Below, in pieces: positions 8,079-17,818 of a DNA stretch of 52,032 nt (positions are counted from its first letter, which is position 1; the number at the start of each line of letters is the position of its first letter). The notes below the pieces were generated by a model, which did no database searches, had not been told where the DNA came from, and saw only the letters and a program-made list of their open reading frames with translations. The position numbers were made by a program, and so were the translations under genes. The DNA is taken from assembly GCA_001801575.1 (NCBI GenBank), contig MGYC01000028.1:1-52032 (forward strand), in the 5' to 3' direction. Origin of the DNA: Gammaproteobacteria bacterium RIFCSPHIGHO2_12_FULL_41_20 (GTDB taxonomy: Bacteria; Pseudomonadota; Gammaproteobacteria; DSM-16500).

Positions 8079-9200
8079 TTATCTTTTCTCTATAGGTACA
8101 AAATCGTGAGGTGCTGGGCCACAATAGTTTGCTAATGGGCGAATTAAACGATTATTAGCACGCTGCTCCATAATGTGTGCACTCCAACCCGATAAGCGTG
8201 ACATTACAAAAATAGGTGTGAATAATATAGTGGGAATGCCACAAAAATGGTAGGCGCTTGCGCTATAAAAATCCAGATTAGGAAATAATTTTTTCTCATT
8301 CCACATGATTTTTTCTATACATTCTGACACGGGATACAAATACGCATCAGCAGCCTGTCCTGATAATTTTTTCGACCAGGCTTTTATAATGTCAGAGCGT
8401 GGATCGCACGTTTTATACACGCGATGACCAAAACCCATAATCTTTATTTTCTGTGATAGTTTATCACGAACTCCTGCTTCTGCCGCATCAGGAGTTTTAT
8501 ATTGGCTAATCAACTCCATGGCAGCTTCATTTGCGCCGCCATGGAGTGGTCCCCGCAATGTGCCAATTGCAGAGACGATTGCAGAATAAAAATCTGATTC
8601 AGTAGAAGCAGTCACACGCGCAGCAAATGTTGATGCATTAAACTCATGCTCTGCATAGAGGATTAAAGAAACATCCATAGCGCGACGTTGTGCGTCGGAC
8701 GGGGTTTTTTGATGTAAGCGTTCTAGGAAATAACCTGCCATGGAGGGTTCGTTACTTTGGGTAGTCATCCGCCTGCCATCGTGATGAAAATGATACCAAT
8801 ATAACAACATGCTGGGAACGCAGGCTAATAAGCGATCAGCAATAGCCTGTTGTTTATGTTCTGTCGATTCTTGCTCCAATGTTCCTAGCATAGAACAAGC
8901 GGTGCGTAATACATCCATGGGATGTGTCTTCATGGGAATTATTTCGAGTATATACCGGATGGTTTCAGGTAACTCACGATGTTGTATCAGTTTTTTTTGA
9001 TAGAGCGATAATTCTTTGGCATTAGGTAATTTGCCGTATAGAAGTAGGTAAGCTACTTCTTCAAAGCTAGCTTGTTCGGCAAGATCATTGATACGATAAC
9101 CTCGATAGGTTAATCCCGAGGCGTCTTTGCCTACTGTACATAAGGCAGTTTCACCAGCAATCACATCTGCTAAGCCACTTGTTTTGCTTGCCGCTGCCAT
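8079..9200 (-). CDS. prpC: 2-methylcitrate synthase PrpC
   Basis: PrpC condenses propionyl-CoA with oxaloacetate to 2-methylcitrate. It belongs to the citrate synthase family: His185 (AEHEFN), His220 (LHGGANEAAM) and His259 (GFGHRVYK) mark the substrate-binding and catalytic sites, and the ending SGWSAHIMEQRANNRLIRP is typical of the short type-II-like enzymes. Length 373 residues matches PrpC and is shorter than the main citrate synthase GltA. Position between prpB and prpD decides methylcitrate over citrate synthase. AAGGAAA precedes the ATG, which follows the prpB stop by two bases, so the genes are probably translationally coupled. Confidence 0.95.
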   Translation of the reverse strand: MAAASKTSGLADVIAGETALCTVGKDASGLTYRGYRINDLAEQASFEEVAYLLLYGKLPNAKELSLYQKKLIQHRELPETIRYILEIIPMKTHPMDVLRTACSMLGTLEQESTEHKQQAIADRLLACVPSMLLYWYHFHHDGRRMTTQSNEPSMAGYFLERLHQKTPSDAQRRAMDVSLILYAEHEFNASTFAARVTASTESDFYSAIVSAIGTLRGPLHGGANEAAMELISQYKTPDAAEAGVRDKLSQKIKIMGFGHRVYKTCDPRSDIIKAWSKKLSGQAADAYLYPVSECIEKIMWNEKKLFPNLDFYSASAYHFCGIPTILFTPIFVMSRLSGWSAHIMEQRANNRLIRPLANYCGPAPHDFVPIEKR

Positions 9201-9202
9201 GG

Positions 9203-10087
9203 TTATTTTCCTTCTGCAAATAGTTTGTCTAAATTTCTTTCATAAACATAATAGTCAAGAACATCATATAATTCATCGCGTGTTTGCATATCTTGTAATA
9301 CGGCTTTTTGTGATCCTTGTTCACGAATAGTGCGATAAACCTTCAGTGCTGCTGCACTCATCGCACGAAAAGCACTGAGTGGATACAAGATTAAACTTAC
9401 GCCGGCTTTAGCCAGCTCATCACGTGTAAAGAGTGGTGTGACGCCAAATTCTGTGATGTTAGCTAAGACTGGGACTTTACAGGCTTCAATAATGGCATGA
9501 TACTGAGATAATTCACGTACGCCTTCTAGAAAGAGCATTTCTGCACCTGCTGCGGCATATTGGCAAGCACGGTCTATAGCACCATTCAAGCCTTCATTAG
9601 CCAGTGCATCTGTTCTAGCCATAATGACAAAAGAAGGGTCTGTACGTGCATCCACGGCGGCTTTTAGGCGGTCATTCATTTCTGTTGCAGATACAAGTGT
9701 TTTGCCTGGGCGATGGCCGCAACGTTTAGCTTGCTCTTGATCTTCAATGTGTACGCCGGCAGCGCCAGCTTTACTCATGGATTTAATGGTGCGTGCAATA
9801 TTAAATGCATTACCCCAACCCGTGTCGATATCGACAAGTAGTGGTAGCGGTGTGGCACTGGTAATACGGTATACATCATCGAGTACATCACGCAGGTTGG
9901 TGATGCCTAAGTCGGGTAGTCCATAAGAAGCACTGGCAACTCCACTGCCCGAAAGATAGATGGCACGGAATCCAGCATGCTCTGCTAGCATTGCCGAGTA
10001 AGCATTAATTGTGCCGACAATTTGTAATGGTTTTTCTTGTTGCAATGCTTTGCGAAACTGATTACCTGCACTAGTAGAAGCTTCCAT
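9203..10087 (-). CDS. prpB: 2-methylisocitrate lyase PrpB
   Basis: PrpB cleaves 2-methylisocitrate to pyruvate and succinate, the last step of the methylcitrate cycle. It is a phosphoenolpyruvate mutase/isocitrate lyase superfamily TIM barrel: the metal-binding DIDTGWGN is at 86-93, and the KRCGH signature at 121-125 holds catalytic Cys123. Length is 294 residues, as expected. AAGGAG lies eight bases before the ATG. It heads the operon prpB-prpC-prpD and is preceded by tRNA-Asn; no prpR-like regulator gene is in the window. The isomerisation step would have to be provided by an aconitase elsewhere. Confidence 0.96.
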   Translation of the reverse strand: MEASTSAGNQFRKALQQEKPLQIVGTINAYSAMLAEHAGFRAIYLSGSGVASASYGLPDLGITNLRDVLDDVYRITSATPLPLLVDIDTGWGNAFNIARTIKSMSKAGAAGVHIEDQEQAKRCGHRPGKTLVSATEMNDRLKAAVDARTDPSFVIMARTDALANEGLNGAIDRACQYAAAGAEMLFLEGVRELSQYHAIIEACKVPVLANITEFGVTPLFTRDELAKAGVSLILYPLSAFRAMSAAALKVYRTIREQGSQKAVLQDMQTRDELYDVLDYYVYERNLDKLFAEGK

Positions 10088-10124
10088 TGATAGACTCCTT
10101 GTTTAGTGAAGCAGGATGGTAAAC

Positions 10125-10200
10125 TGGCTCCCCGGACTGGACTCGAACCAGTGACCCAATGATTAACAGTCATTTGCTCTACCGACTGAGCTACCGGGGA
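10125..10200 (-). tRNA. tRNA-Asn (anticodon GTT)
   Basis: Read on the minus strand, the 76 bases fold as a complete cloverleaf. The acceptor strand TCCCCGG pairs with CCGGGGA, the D arm is GCTCAGTCGGTAGAGC, the anticodon loop contains CTGTTAAT with GTT at positions 34-36 (10167-10165), the T arm contains GGTTCGAGTCC, and the 3' CCA is encoded (10125-10127). It lies between aspC and prpB, transcribed in the same direction as both. Confidence 0.97.
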
Positions 10201-10227
10201 ATGATGTTTTAACAATGGAACTGGATA

Positions 10228-11427
10228 CTAATATTGGTTCCTGCTGTCGTCAAGTGCTGCTCGCATGTTGTCCATAGCTTGTTGCAGTTTTTCTATGCTG
10301 GTGGCATAAGAAATACGTAGATAACCAGGAGCACCGAAAGCAGAACCAGGAATGACTGCAACGCCGGCTTTATCTAGTAAGTATTCTGCTAAGTCAATAT
10401 CATTAGCTAAGGTTTTCCTGCCTAATAACGCAGAAAAATCGGGAAAGCAATAGAATGCCCCATCACCGGCTAGGCAAGAGACACCCGGCATAGTAGATAG
10501 TGCTGCATAGACAAAGTCATGGCGCTCCTTAAATGATTGGCACATGGACTGAATGGTAGTGGTATCACCACTTAGTCCAGCTTGCGCAGCAGCTTGGGCA
10601 ATACTGGTAGGATTAGAGGTAACTTGCGATTGTACTTTTTTCATTGCCGCAATAATATGGGCAGGGCCTGCTGCATAACCAATTCGCCATCCAGTCATGG
10701 CATAAGCTTTAGAAACACCATTGACAACAATAACTTGGTTATACAAAGCGGGGCAAGCCATCACAATATTGGTGAAGGGAGTATGATTCCATAATATATG
10801 CTCATAAATATCATCACTAACTACTAAAACATCCGGATACTTCAGTAGTACTGCACCTAAGGCGCATAGCTCCGCTTTTGTATATGCCATGCCGGTTGGG
10901 TTAGAGGGACTATTTAAGATAACTAGACGAGTTCTAGGGGTAATGGCTGCTTCTAGCTGTGCTGGGGTAATTTTAAATTGTTGAGTATGGTCAGTGGTAA
11001 TGAAGATAGGTTTACCATCCGTTAATAACACCATATCTGGATACGAAACCCAATACGGTGCTGGAATAATTACTTCATCACCAGGATTAATCATAGTGGC
11101 GAATATGTTAAATAAGCTATGTTTAGCACCACAGGAAACAAGTATTTGATTGAGTTGATAATTGAGATGGTTTTCATGTTTGAATTTATTACAAATAGCT
11201 TGTTTTAAACCTTGTGTACCGTCCACAGCCGTATATTTGGTTTGACCATTTTGTATGGCTTGGATAGCTGCATCTTTAATGTGCTGCGGAGTATCAAAGT
11301 CTGGCTCACCTACGCTGAGATTAATAATATTTTTGCCGGATTTTTGTAATTCTTCTGCACGAGCCGAGACAGCAAGGGTAGGGGAAGGTTTAATGCGTTG
11401 TACGCGATCTGCTAATGTTTTTATCAT
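10228..11427 (-). CDS. aspC: Aspartate aminotransferase (class I, subgroup Ib)
   Basis: This PLP enzyme transfers the amino group between aspartate/glutamate and 2-oxo acids, linking the TCA cycle to amino-acid synthesis. The N-terminus LADRVQRIKPSPTLAVSARA and the NLSVGEPDFDTP stretch are typical of the bacterial Ib subgroup. Other landmarks are NSPSNPTGMAY (172-182), SDDIYEH (204-210) and the PLP lysine in NGVSKAYAMTGWRIGY (Lys240). Length 399 is standard. The ATG at 11427 is used. It is divergent from uvrB across 87 bp, which must hold both promoters. The gene could be named aatA in other schemes; substrate range cannot be read from sequence. Confidence 0.93.
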   Translation of the reverse strand: MIKTLADRVQRIKPSPTLAVSARAEELQKSGKNIINLSVGEPDFDTPQHIKDAAIQAIQNGQTKYTAVDGTQGLKQAICNKFKHENHLNYQLNQILVSCGAKHSLFNIFATMINPGDEVIIPAPYWVSYPDMVLLTDGKPIFITTDHTQQFKITPAQLEAAITPRTRLVILNSPSNPTGMAYTKAELCALGAVLLKYPDVLVVSDDIYEHILWNHTPFTNIVMACPALYNQVIVVNGVSKAYAMTGWRIGYAAGPAHIIAAMKKVQSQVTSNPTSIAQAAAQAGLSGDTTTIQSMCQSFKERHDFVYAALSTMPGVSCLAGDGAFYCFPDFSALLGRKTLANDIDLAEYLLDKAGVAVIPGSAFGAPGYLRISYATSIEKLQQAMDNMRAALDDSRNQY

Positions 11428-11514
11428 GGGTTTTTACTCTGATGGTATATACTTGGGTCTGTTTACAATAAAGCGCTTAAGTTTAAGCTTAATAAGAGAG
11501 CTATTCAACCTGGA

Positions 11515-13530
11515 ATGGGCCGTATGGGGTACACTTTTCAATTGCAATCGCATTTTCAACCCTCAGGAGACCAGCCGAGTGCCATTACTCAGCTCATTGA
11601 TGGCGTACAGCAAGGGTTAGTGCATCAAACATTATTGGGTGTAACAGGGTCAGGGAAGACTTTCACTGTAGCCAATGTCATTCAAGCAGTACAAAAGCCA
11701 ACTATTATTTTAGCACCGAATAAAACCCTGGCCGCGCAATTGTATGGGGAGATGAAAGAGTTTTTCCCAAAAAATGCTGTTGAATATTTTGTTTCTTATT
11801 ACGACTATTATCAACCTGAAGCTTACGTGCCCTCTACCGATACTTATATTGCAAAAGATGCCTCGATTAATGATCACATTGAACAAATGCGCTTATCAGC
11901 TACAAAAGCTTTGCTGGAGCGGCGTGATGCTATTATTGTTGCCACAGTGTCAGCTATTTACGGGTTAGGCGATCCGCGTTCCTATCTTAGCATGGTGATG
12001 CATTTAGATCGTGGTGACAAAGTGGATCAGCGGCATATTTTACGACGTTTAGCAGAGCTGCAATATACACGTAATGATATCGATTTACATCGCACAACGT
12101 ATCGTGTGCATGGCGATGTGATTGATATTTATCCGGCGGAATCTGACAAGGATGCAGTACGCATTGCTTTGTTTGCTGATGAAATTGAACGCTTGGCTTA
12201 TTTTGATCCGCTAACGGGTGAGGTATTGCGAGAAGTTCCACGTTTAACTATTTACCCAAAGAGTCACTATGTTACGCCACGTACTACCATTTTAGATGCG
12301 ATTGAACATATTAAAGTCGAATTACAGGAACATTTGCAGACTTTACAACAGTTGCAGAAGTTAGTGGAAGCGCAGCGGTTAGAGCAGCGGACACAGTATG
12401 ATTTAGAGTTAATGCAAGAATTAGGATACTGTCCTGGTATTGAAAATTACTCTCGTTATTTGTCAGGTCGAGCTGCGGGTGAACCACCGCCGACCTTATT
12501 GGATTATTTGCCTGCTGATGGCTTGATTGTCATTGATGAGTCACACGTTACTATTCCGCAGCTACGTGGTATGTATCGTGGTGATCGCGCGCGTAAAGAA
12601 ACATTAGTAACGTATGGGTTTCGTTTACCGTCGGCGTTAGATAATCGGCCTTTGCGTTTCGATGAATTTGAAGTGCGTGCGCCGCAACGTATTTACGTAT
12701 CAGCGACACCGAGTGAATATGAGTTTTCCTATTCCGATACGATAGTGGAACAAGTAGTGCGACCAACTGGATTAGTTGATCCAGAAGTAGAAGTGCGTCC
12801 GGCAAGAACGCAGGTGGATGATTTATTATCTGAGATTCATCTGCGTATCAAGATGCAAGAACGTGTACTTGTTACTACGTTAACTAAACGCTTATCAGAA
12901 GATTTAACCGAGTATCTTCAAGAACATAACATACGGGTGCGTTATTTGCATTCAGATATTGATACTGTAGAACGTGTGGAAATTATTCGTGATTTACGTT
13001 TGGGCGAGTTTGATGTATTGGTAGGGATTAATTTGTTGCGAGAAGGATTAGATTTACCTGAGGTTTCATTAGTAGCCATATTAGATGCAGATAAGGAAGG
13101 TTTTTTGCGATCCGAGACTTCATTAATTCAAACCATTGGGCGTGCCGCACGTAACTTCCATGGTAAGGCTATTTTGTATGCAGATCACATGACACAATCT
13201 ATGCAGCGAGCTATCGCTGAAACAGCACGTCGCCGTGACAAACAGCGAGTCTATAATCAAACACATAATATTACCCCACGTAGTGTGCAGAAGGCGGTAA
13301 AAAACATTATGGAAGGAGCATATGCAGAGAGCAGCGTGCGTGGGCGGTTATTTTCTAAAGCAAAGGCCGCAGAAAGTGCAATGGCTTATCTGGCTTTATC
13401 ACCAGAAAAACAAAGTGCAAAATTAGCTACTTTAGAAAAACAAATGTATGAGCATGCACATCGCCTAGAGTTTGAAGAAGCAGCACACCTGCGAGATTTA
13501 ATTCGACAGCTACAAGAGCGCACACTGTGA
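11515..13530 (+). CDS. uvrB: Excinuclease ABC subunit UvrB
   Basis: UvrB is the damage-verifying helicase-like subunit of nucleotide excision repair. The Walker A motif GVTGSGKT is at 42-49. The beta-hairpin region [18 protein letters not shown] inserts between the DNA strands, and the protein also shows VIDESH (motif II), TIGRAARN (motif VI) and a C-terminal UVR domain ([13 protein letters not shown]) that contacts UvrC. Length 671 is normal. A second ATG at 11524 would remove three residues; neither start has a strong ribosome binding site. No SOS-type LexA palindrome was seen in the 87-bp promoter gap. The last seven codons overlap the 3' end of the opposite-strand kinase gene. Confidence 0.97.
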   Translation: MGRMGYTFQLQSHFQPSGDQPSAITQLIDGVQQGLVHQTLLGVTGSGKTFTVANVIQAVQKPTIILAPNKTLAAQLYGEMKEFFPKNAVEYFVSYYDYYQPEAYVPSTDTYIAKDASINDHIEQMRLSATKALLERRDAIIVATVSAIYGLGDPRSYLSMVMHLDRGDKVDQRHILRRLAELQYTRNDIDLHRTTYRVHGDVIDIYPAESDKDAVRIALFADEIERLAYFDPLTGEVLREVPRLTIYPKSHYVTPRTTILDAIEHIKVELQEHLQTLQQLQKLVEAQRLEQRTQYDLELMQELGYCPGIENYSRYLSGRAAGEPPPTLLDYLPADGLIVIDESHVTIPQLRGMYRGDRARKETLVTYGFRLPSALDNRPLRFDEFEVRAPQRIYVSATPSEYEFSYSDTIVEQVVRPTGLVDPEVEVRPARTQVDDLLSEIHLRIKMQERVLVTTLTKRLSEDLTEYLQEHNIRVRYLHSDIDTVERVEIIRDLRLGEFDVLVGINLLREGLDLPEVSLVAILDADKEGFLRSETSLIQTIGRAARNFHGKAILYADHMTQSMQRAIAETARRRDKQRVYNQTHNITPRSVQKAVKNIMEGAYAESSVRGRLFSKAKAAESAMAYLALSPEKQSAKLATLEKQMYEHAHRLEFEEAAHLRDLIRQLQERTL

Positions 13531-15198
13531 CCTTTTCAAGGAATTGCCCTGCAAGGGTTGTTGTGAGGTTGGATTTTTCTTAATAGGGTGGCACTTAAGC
13601 TCAAAAGAGCTTTTTCTTGGTTGGCGGGTTATTTGATAATATTCTCTGATACAAAGAGGTGTTGCATTTTGATCGAGATATTCACGAATGCTTGACAATA
13701 GGTTGGATAAGGGCTGATTTGCGGCGAGGCTATAAAACACGGGAGATTTTACAGTTAAGAGGCTTTTTTGTGTTAGTTCGCGATAAATAGCAAGATATTG
13801 ACTTGTATGCTGATGTTGGAGATCAACAAAATATACTTCCTGCGCTTTTCTTGTTAGGCAATCTCTATAAGCAATACGGTCAGGCTGGCTAAGTTGGCAA
13901 TACTCATTTAAATTCACAATGGCAACGTGAGTTACCAAAGCAGAGGATTGGTTTTCTATTAACTGTTGGCGTTTTCTAGTAAAGAATTGTATTGCTTCTG
14001 TAAGAGAAGGGCGAAATGTAGGGGCAGGATTTTGCATGCGCTGTAAAAAGGTGAATATCTCGTGACGTACCTCTGGGTTGCCAATAATAGCAGTAGCGTT
14101 GTTCTCATTAATAGAAAAAGGCTCTTCTGAGTCGTGTGATGATAGGGTGGCGAAACCAAAGACTTCAAATAATGTGAAGCCTAGTGCATGAACTTCTGAT
14201 GCTTCGGTAAAGCGCACGCATTTGCTACGAGAATCTACAGAGGGCGTTAATTCCGGGGCCATGTAGTCTAGGGTACCTATAGCGGGGAGCAACGTTGTTG
14301 CTGCTATTTGTTTATCAATGGCAAATCCATAATCAAGCAAAGTAAGTGTACCAGTGCATGGGTCATAGTTAAAATTAAGAGATTTGATATCTCTATGCAG
14401 TAAGTGCTTTTCTGTATGTAAGCTATGTATGGCTTGTAACATTTTGATAGCAATATCCCAGCGTTCTGCTAGGGTAAGTGTTATCAATGGTTGGCTAACA
14501 TCATGCAGTAAGTCAAACACACTCGCTCCGGGGGCTAATTTCATGCCAAGGTATACTTTATGATGGTTTTGGCGAGAGAATTGGCCAATGAATTGTTGTG
14601 TTGCTTGTAGCGCGGCTATTTCGTCACTTAATGCTGCCTGCGGTACGGGTTGCGTAATTAAGGAGTTTGCCTTCCACCTCATTGGTGCTCGTGTATACAT
14701 GACCTTTAATGCATACCATTCGCCTGTTTCTAAGTTTTGCATTAATTTAACTTTAGAAAAAGTTCCTGTACCTAATTCTTTTTGGCGTTTTACACCCCAA
14801 TAAACGGCATAACATTGAGACAATGGTAATTGTGTAGAGGAAGAAGATGCTGTGCCCACCTCTTCTGTTGAGAGAGGGGCGGTCGCTGCTGGAGGAGGGG
14901 GGAGCTGTAATACGGCATGTGTTAGTTTATATTGTATCGGGTGTAAGAGCATGGAAGAGATGGAGGAGTTATTTTTAGCAATATAGCGTATTCGCCAGGT
15001 GAAGGGGTGATCGATAGAATGCTGTCGAACATGCGTCAATTCCTGGTCATTTAAAATTTTTCCATTAGGAAATACGTCATGATCTATATCTACTTGGCTA
15101 GGAAAGGGAACGATAGGATGTGTCCCTACAAAATGCATAGCATCTGTGTTATGTGTTGAAAATAGCCCTATGGATGACGATGTGGCTCGCGGTTGCAT
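13510..15198 (-). CDS. Eukaryotic-type Ser/Thr protein kinase with C-terminal CaaX box; candidate secreted effector
   Basis: The 562-residue protein has a kinase domain at about 135-415 with all catalytic landmarks: glycine loop GTGTFSKV (143-150), ATP lysine in YALKV (Lys165), helix-C Glu193, HRDIKSLN (268-275; catalytic Asp270), DYG in place of DFG (289-291) and MAPE (313-316). A roughly 130-residue N-terminal region with a proline/serine linker precedes it, and a 140-residue C-terminal region follows. There is no transmembrane segment or PASTA domain, unlike bacterial housekeeping kinases. The protein ends in a basic tail and CALL, a CaaX box of the geranylgeranyl type. Since bacteria lack CaaX prenyltransferases, this suggests delivery into a eukaryotic host and membrane anchoring there. 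Substrate and secretion route are unknown. Confidence 0.85.
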   Translation of the reverse strand: MQPRATSSSIGLFSTHNTDAMHFVGTHPIVPFPSQVDIDHDVFPNGKILNDQELTHVRQHSIDHPFTWRIRYIAKNNSSISSMLLHPIQYKLTHAVLQLPPPPAATAPLSTEEVGTASSSSTQLPLSQCYAVYWGVKRQKELGTGTFSKVKLMQNLETGEWYALKVMYTRAPMRWKANSLITQPVPQAALSDEIAALQATQQFIGQFSRQNHHKVYLGMKLAPGASVFDLLHDVSQPLITLTLAERWDIAIKMLQAIHSLHTEKHLLHRDIKSLNFNYDPCTGTLTLLDYGFAIDKQIAATTLLPAIGTLDYMAPELTPSVDSRSKCVRFTEASEVHALGFTLFEVFGFATLSSHDSEEPFSINENNATAIIGNPEVRHEIFTFLQRMQNPAPTFRPSLTEAIQFFTRKRQQLIENQSSALVTHVAIVNLNEYCQLSQPDRIAYRDCLTRKAQEVYFVDLQHQHTSQYLAIYRELTQKSLLTVKSPVFYSLAANQPLSNLLSSIREYLDQNATPLCIREYYQITRQPRKSSFELKCHPIKKNPTSQQPLQGNSLKRSQCALL

Positions 15199-15210
15199 GA
15201 CGGCTTGACA

Positions 15211-15849
15211 TTACCTGATGGGTTTAATTATGAGCAATTCTCGCATTTTTGCTTTTATCATGTCAATGGCAATACGATTACCGCCTCCGCGAGGGACAAT
15301 AATGTCTGCATAACGTTTAGAAGGCTCAATAAACTGTAGATACATAGGCCTAACTGTTTCTTCATATTGGGTTAACACAGAATCAATAGAACGGCCACGC
15401 TCCTTAATATCTCGCTTTAAACGACGAATGAGGCAAATATCTAATGCTGTGTCCATAAAGATCCGAATATCCATTAATTCCCGTAACTTAGGCTCAGCAA
15501 ATAAGAGTATGCCTTCTAGGACAATAATGGCATGTTGGCCAATGGTGCGAGTCATCTTTTCGCGCAGATGCATGGAGTGATTGTAAATGGGGATTTCAAT
15601 AGACTTTCCTAGCTGCAATTGCAGAAGATGCTGTTGTAAAAGCGCATGATCAAATGACTCAGGGTGGTCATAGTTAATTTTTGCTCTTTCTTCAAAGGGA
15701 ATATTGCTATGATCTTTATAGTAAGAATCTTCCGGAATCACTATAACTTGATCTGAACCCAGTTCTTTGACAATAGTATTAGCAAGTAAACTTTTTCCAG
15801 AACCTGATGCACCAGCAATACCAATGATAATGGCTGCTTTTTTATTCAA
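15211..15849 (-). CDS. udk: Uridine kinase
   Basis: Uridine kinase phosphorylates uridine and cytidine to their monophosphates in pyrimidine salvage. The P-loop GASGSGKS is at 13-20. The segments [20 protein letters not shown] and NYDHPESFD are diagnostic of Udk, and IVLEGILLF and [18 protein letters not shown] follow in the usual order. Length 212 matches the family. The start codon is TTG at 15849, with GGGGGAT nine bases upstream; no ATG is available near the conserved N-terminus. It lies five bases after the Smr-domain gene and twelve before the kinase gene, all on the minus strand, so the three may be cotranscribed. Confidence 0.95.
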   Translation of the reverse strand: MNKKAAIIIGIAGASGSGKSLLANTIVKELGSDQVIVIPEDSYYKDHSNIPFEERAKINYDHPESFDHALLQQHLLQLQLGKSIEIPIYNHSMHLREKMTRTIGQHAIIVLEGILLFAEPKLRELMDIRIFMDTALDICLIRRLKRDIKERGRSIDSVLTQYEETVRPMYLQFIEPSKRYADIIVPRGGGNRIAIDMIKAKMRELLIIKPIR

Positions 15850-15854
15850 GTAAA

Positions 15855-16388
15855 TTATCCCCCGTTTCTTAATAGCACATACACTGCACCACGATGGCCG
15901 TGTCGTGCTGTGGCAGATGAAAATGCCAGTACTTCATGAATATGGCGTAACCAATGATTTATTTTATTTTTTAGTATTGGATTACCGCTGTGACGTCCTT
16001 TGCCATGGATAATTAAGGCCACGCGTACTTCCTGTTGTAAACAATGTTGTAAAAATAATCCCAATGCAGCTTTTGCGTCATCACTAGACAAGCCATGTAA
16101 ATCTAAAATGGCTTGTACAGTATATTGGCCTTTACGCAATTTGCGAAGAGTTTTATCTTGGACGCCACCTTGTTTAAATTCAATATGTTCTTCGCTGCTA
16201 ACACAGGAAGGTGCAGGTGAGCTTACAGGAATAAGAGGGGAAGGATCCATCATTAACTGGCGAGGCAGAGTTTTTTTAAGTTTGGGCATGGAAAGTGACA
16301 TTTTCGTATGTATTAATGGTTTTATCTCACGCATAGCATGACGGAATAAGTCACTGTCTTCGGTAGAAATGGTTGGTTTTTTACGCAT
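15855..16388 (-). CDS. Smr-domain protein (SmrA/SmrB type)
   Basis: The C-terminal Smr domain (about 85-177) shows the three family motifs: [22 protein letters not shown] and [10 protein letters not shown]. Smr domains are nucleic-acid nucleases; SmrB of E. coli cleaves mRNA between collided ribosomes, while other members act on DNA. The N-terminal half is basic and proline-rich, like SmrA/SmrB of gammaproteobacteria. Length is 177 residues. The gene starts with ATG at 16388 and heads the minus-strand run Smr-udk-kinase. Upstream is a repeat-rich gene-free stretch, so its promoter lies close to the start or within that stretch. Which of SmrA or SmrB it corresponds to cannot be decided here. 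Confidence 0.88.
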   Translation of the reverse strand: MRKKPTISTEDSDLFRHAMREIKPLIHTKMSLSMPKLKKTLPRQLMMDPSPLIPVSSPAPSCVSSEEHIEFKQGGVQDKTLRKLRKGQYTVQAILDLHGLSSDDAKAALGLFLQHCLQQEVRVALIIHGKGRHSGNPILKNKINHWLRHIHEVLAFSSATARHGHRGAVYVLLRNGG

Positions 16389-16453
16389 GTCTCTGATACT
16401 TTTCTATACATTTCTGGTAGAGTATATCAAATATACGTGTCCCTCTGCAGGAG

Positions 16454-16561
16454 AGTGTTTATTGAACTGTCCTTCGAATTTTATGAACTTATAAGTAACA
16501 ATTACTTTTGAGGCAACTGGCCTTCGTTTACATAGGTAGTAGACACAGTTCAATAAACACT
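16454..16561. repeat. Inverted-repeat element in gene-free stretch 16389-16770
   Basis: AGTGTTTATTGAACTGT (16454-16470) and its exact complement (16545-16561) are 17-bp terminal inverted repeats around 74 bases. Inside both ends a partial direct repeat (AACTGTCCTTCG / AACTGGCCTTCG) occurs. Only short, unsupported ORFs cross it. It resembles a small non-coding mobile relic. Confidence 0.6.
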
Positions 16562-16597
16562 TTCCTCTGCGGTGGTTTCTTGCTGGTTATAGGGGTA

Positions 16598-16751
16598 TTG
16601 TTGCATAATTCGTCGTCGCGAGCTCGTGAAGCGAGCGTGGCGATCCAGAAAAATGCCTGGCTTTATATAAATGACTATTTTTTGGATTGCTTCGGCCACT
16701 AATGTGGCCTCGCAACGACGGGTTTTGCGCAAAGAGTGATTTATGCAACAA
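16598..16751. repeat. Miniature inverted-repeat-like element
   Basis: TTGTTGCATAA (16598-16608) and its complement (16741-16751) bound about 154 bp. A second nested pair, CGTCGTCGCGAG near 16611 and CTCGCAACGACG near 16711, matches at 11 of 12 positions. The interior contains the motif GTGAAGCGAGCGTGGCGATCCAG in pieces, typical of dispersed repeats of low-GC intracellular gammaproteobacteria. No coding sequence is supported. With the preceding element it fills the gap between the Smr and efflux genes. Confidence 0.55.
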
Positions 16752-16770
16752 CGCCGGTTATGGGTAAAAC

Positions 16771-17811
16771 ATGCGACGAAAACTTACCATTATTATTAGT
16801 GCTGGGATTATCGCCATCTTCGGTATTTTTATTTTCCGGCATTACGCTAAGCCAACGCAGGCTATGGATACAGCTATATGGGTAAAAGCTGAGCCGGTAC
16901 AGCAACAAGATTTAGCCTTGGAAGCTACAGCCATTGGGACGCTAGTAGCAGCAGAAAATATAGAAATGACACCTGAGGTTAATGGGCACGTAGAAAAGAT
17001 TTTATTTCAAGATGGCAGTTATGTGAAGCAACATGCGCCATTGATTCAGCTAGACAATCAAACCGCATATGCAGCACTGGTTTCTGCTAAAGCAAGTTTG
17101 GCTTATGCAGAAGCGGATTATAAACGTAAGCGATGGTTAGGTAAGCAAGGCGCGATTGCCCGACAAGCGATTGAGCAAGCCGAGGCGGATTGGCAAGAGA
17201 AAAAAGCGCTAGAGTTAGAAAGAGCGATTGCTTATGAAAAAAATCAATTAACCGCACCGTTTGCTGGTATGGTGGGGAAGCGTAAAATTAATGTGGGAGA
17301 TTATGTTACGGTAGGGCAAAGCGTAGTGACCTTAACTGATATTCAACATTTACGTGTGGAATATAGTGTATCAGAAAAATATGTGTCGCAACTAAAACGT
17401 GGACAAACGATTACTGTCACTACTTCGGCTTATCCAGATAGAAAATTCTTAGGGACTGTTGCATTTATTTCGCCAACCATTAATGCAGCAGAACATACCT
17501 TGTCTTTGTATGCAGATATACCGAATGAGCAGGGAATATTAATGCCGGGAATGTTCATTAATTTGACGCAATCTTTAGGATTGCAACACCAGGCTATGGT
17601 GATTCCGGCACGTGCTTTAGTTCCTGCGGTTGGAGGTGAGCAAGTATATAGAATTGTGGATGGTAAGGCGCAAGCTGTTTCTGTAGTCATAGGTAATCGC
17701 GTGGGGGATAAGGTGCAAATTCTGCGGGGGCTTGCTCTTGGTGATAGGGTAGTTACCGATGGGCAATTGAAACTGCAGGATGGTGTGCCAGTACAAGTGA
17801 TAACACGGTGA
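16771..17811 (+). CDS. RND efflux periplasmic adaptor (membrane fusion protein)
   Basis: This HlyD/AcrA-type adaptor links an inner-membrane RND pump to an outer-membrane channel. It has an N-terminal hydrophobic anchor (about 5-23), a split lipoyl domain (GHVEKILFQDGSYVKQHAPL and TAPFAGMVGKRKINVGDYV), a short alpha-hairpin between them, a beta-barrel segment and a C-terminal membrane-proximal domain ending LQDGVPVQVI. Length is 346 residues. The ATG at 16771 is the first after the repeat element. The pump gene follows after seven bases, so the two form one transcription unit. No outer-membrane factor gene is present, so TolC from elsewhere is probably used. Confidence 0.93.
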   Translation: MRRKLTIIISAGIIAIFGIFIFRHYAKPTQAMDTAIWVKAEPVQQQDLALEATAIGTLVAAENIEMTPEVNGHVEKILFQDGSYVKQHAPLIQLDNQTAYAALVSAKASLAYAEADYKRKRWLGKQGAIARQAIEQAEADWQEKKALELERAIAYEKNQLTAPFAGMVGKRKINVGDYVTVGQSVVTLTDIQHLRVEYSVSEKYVSQLKRGQTITVTTSAYPDRKFLGTVAFISPTINAAEHTLSLYADIPNEQGILMPGMFINLTQSLGLQHQAMVIPARALVPAVGGEQVYRIVDGKAQAVSVVIGNRVGDKVQILRGLALGDRVVTDGQLKLQDGVPVQVITR

Positions 17812-17818
17812 AAATCAC

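Noticed and set aside
10088-10227. Attachment site of an integrated element at tRNA-Asn
   Set aside because: No integrase gene and no second copy of the tRNA 3' end were seen; the flanking genes are ordinary metabolic genes.
11428-11514. SOS (LexA) box upstream of uvrB
   Set aside because: No CTG-N10-CAG palindrome of the right form; only an AT-rich TTAAGCTTAA dyad is present.
16508-16732. Two short overlapping frames (16508-16702 plus; 16550-16732 minus) in the repeat-filled stretch
   Set aside because: Both run through inverted-repeat arms, have no ribosome binding site and encode unlikely peptides.
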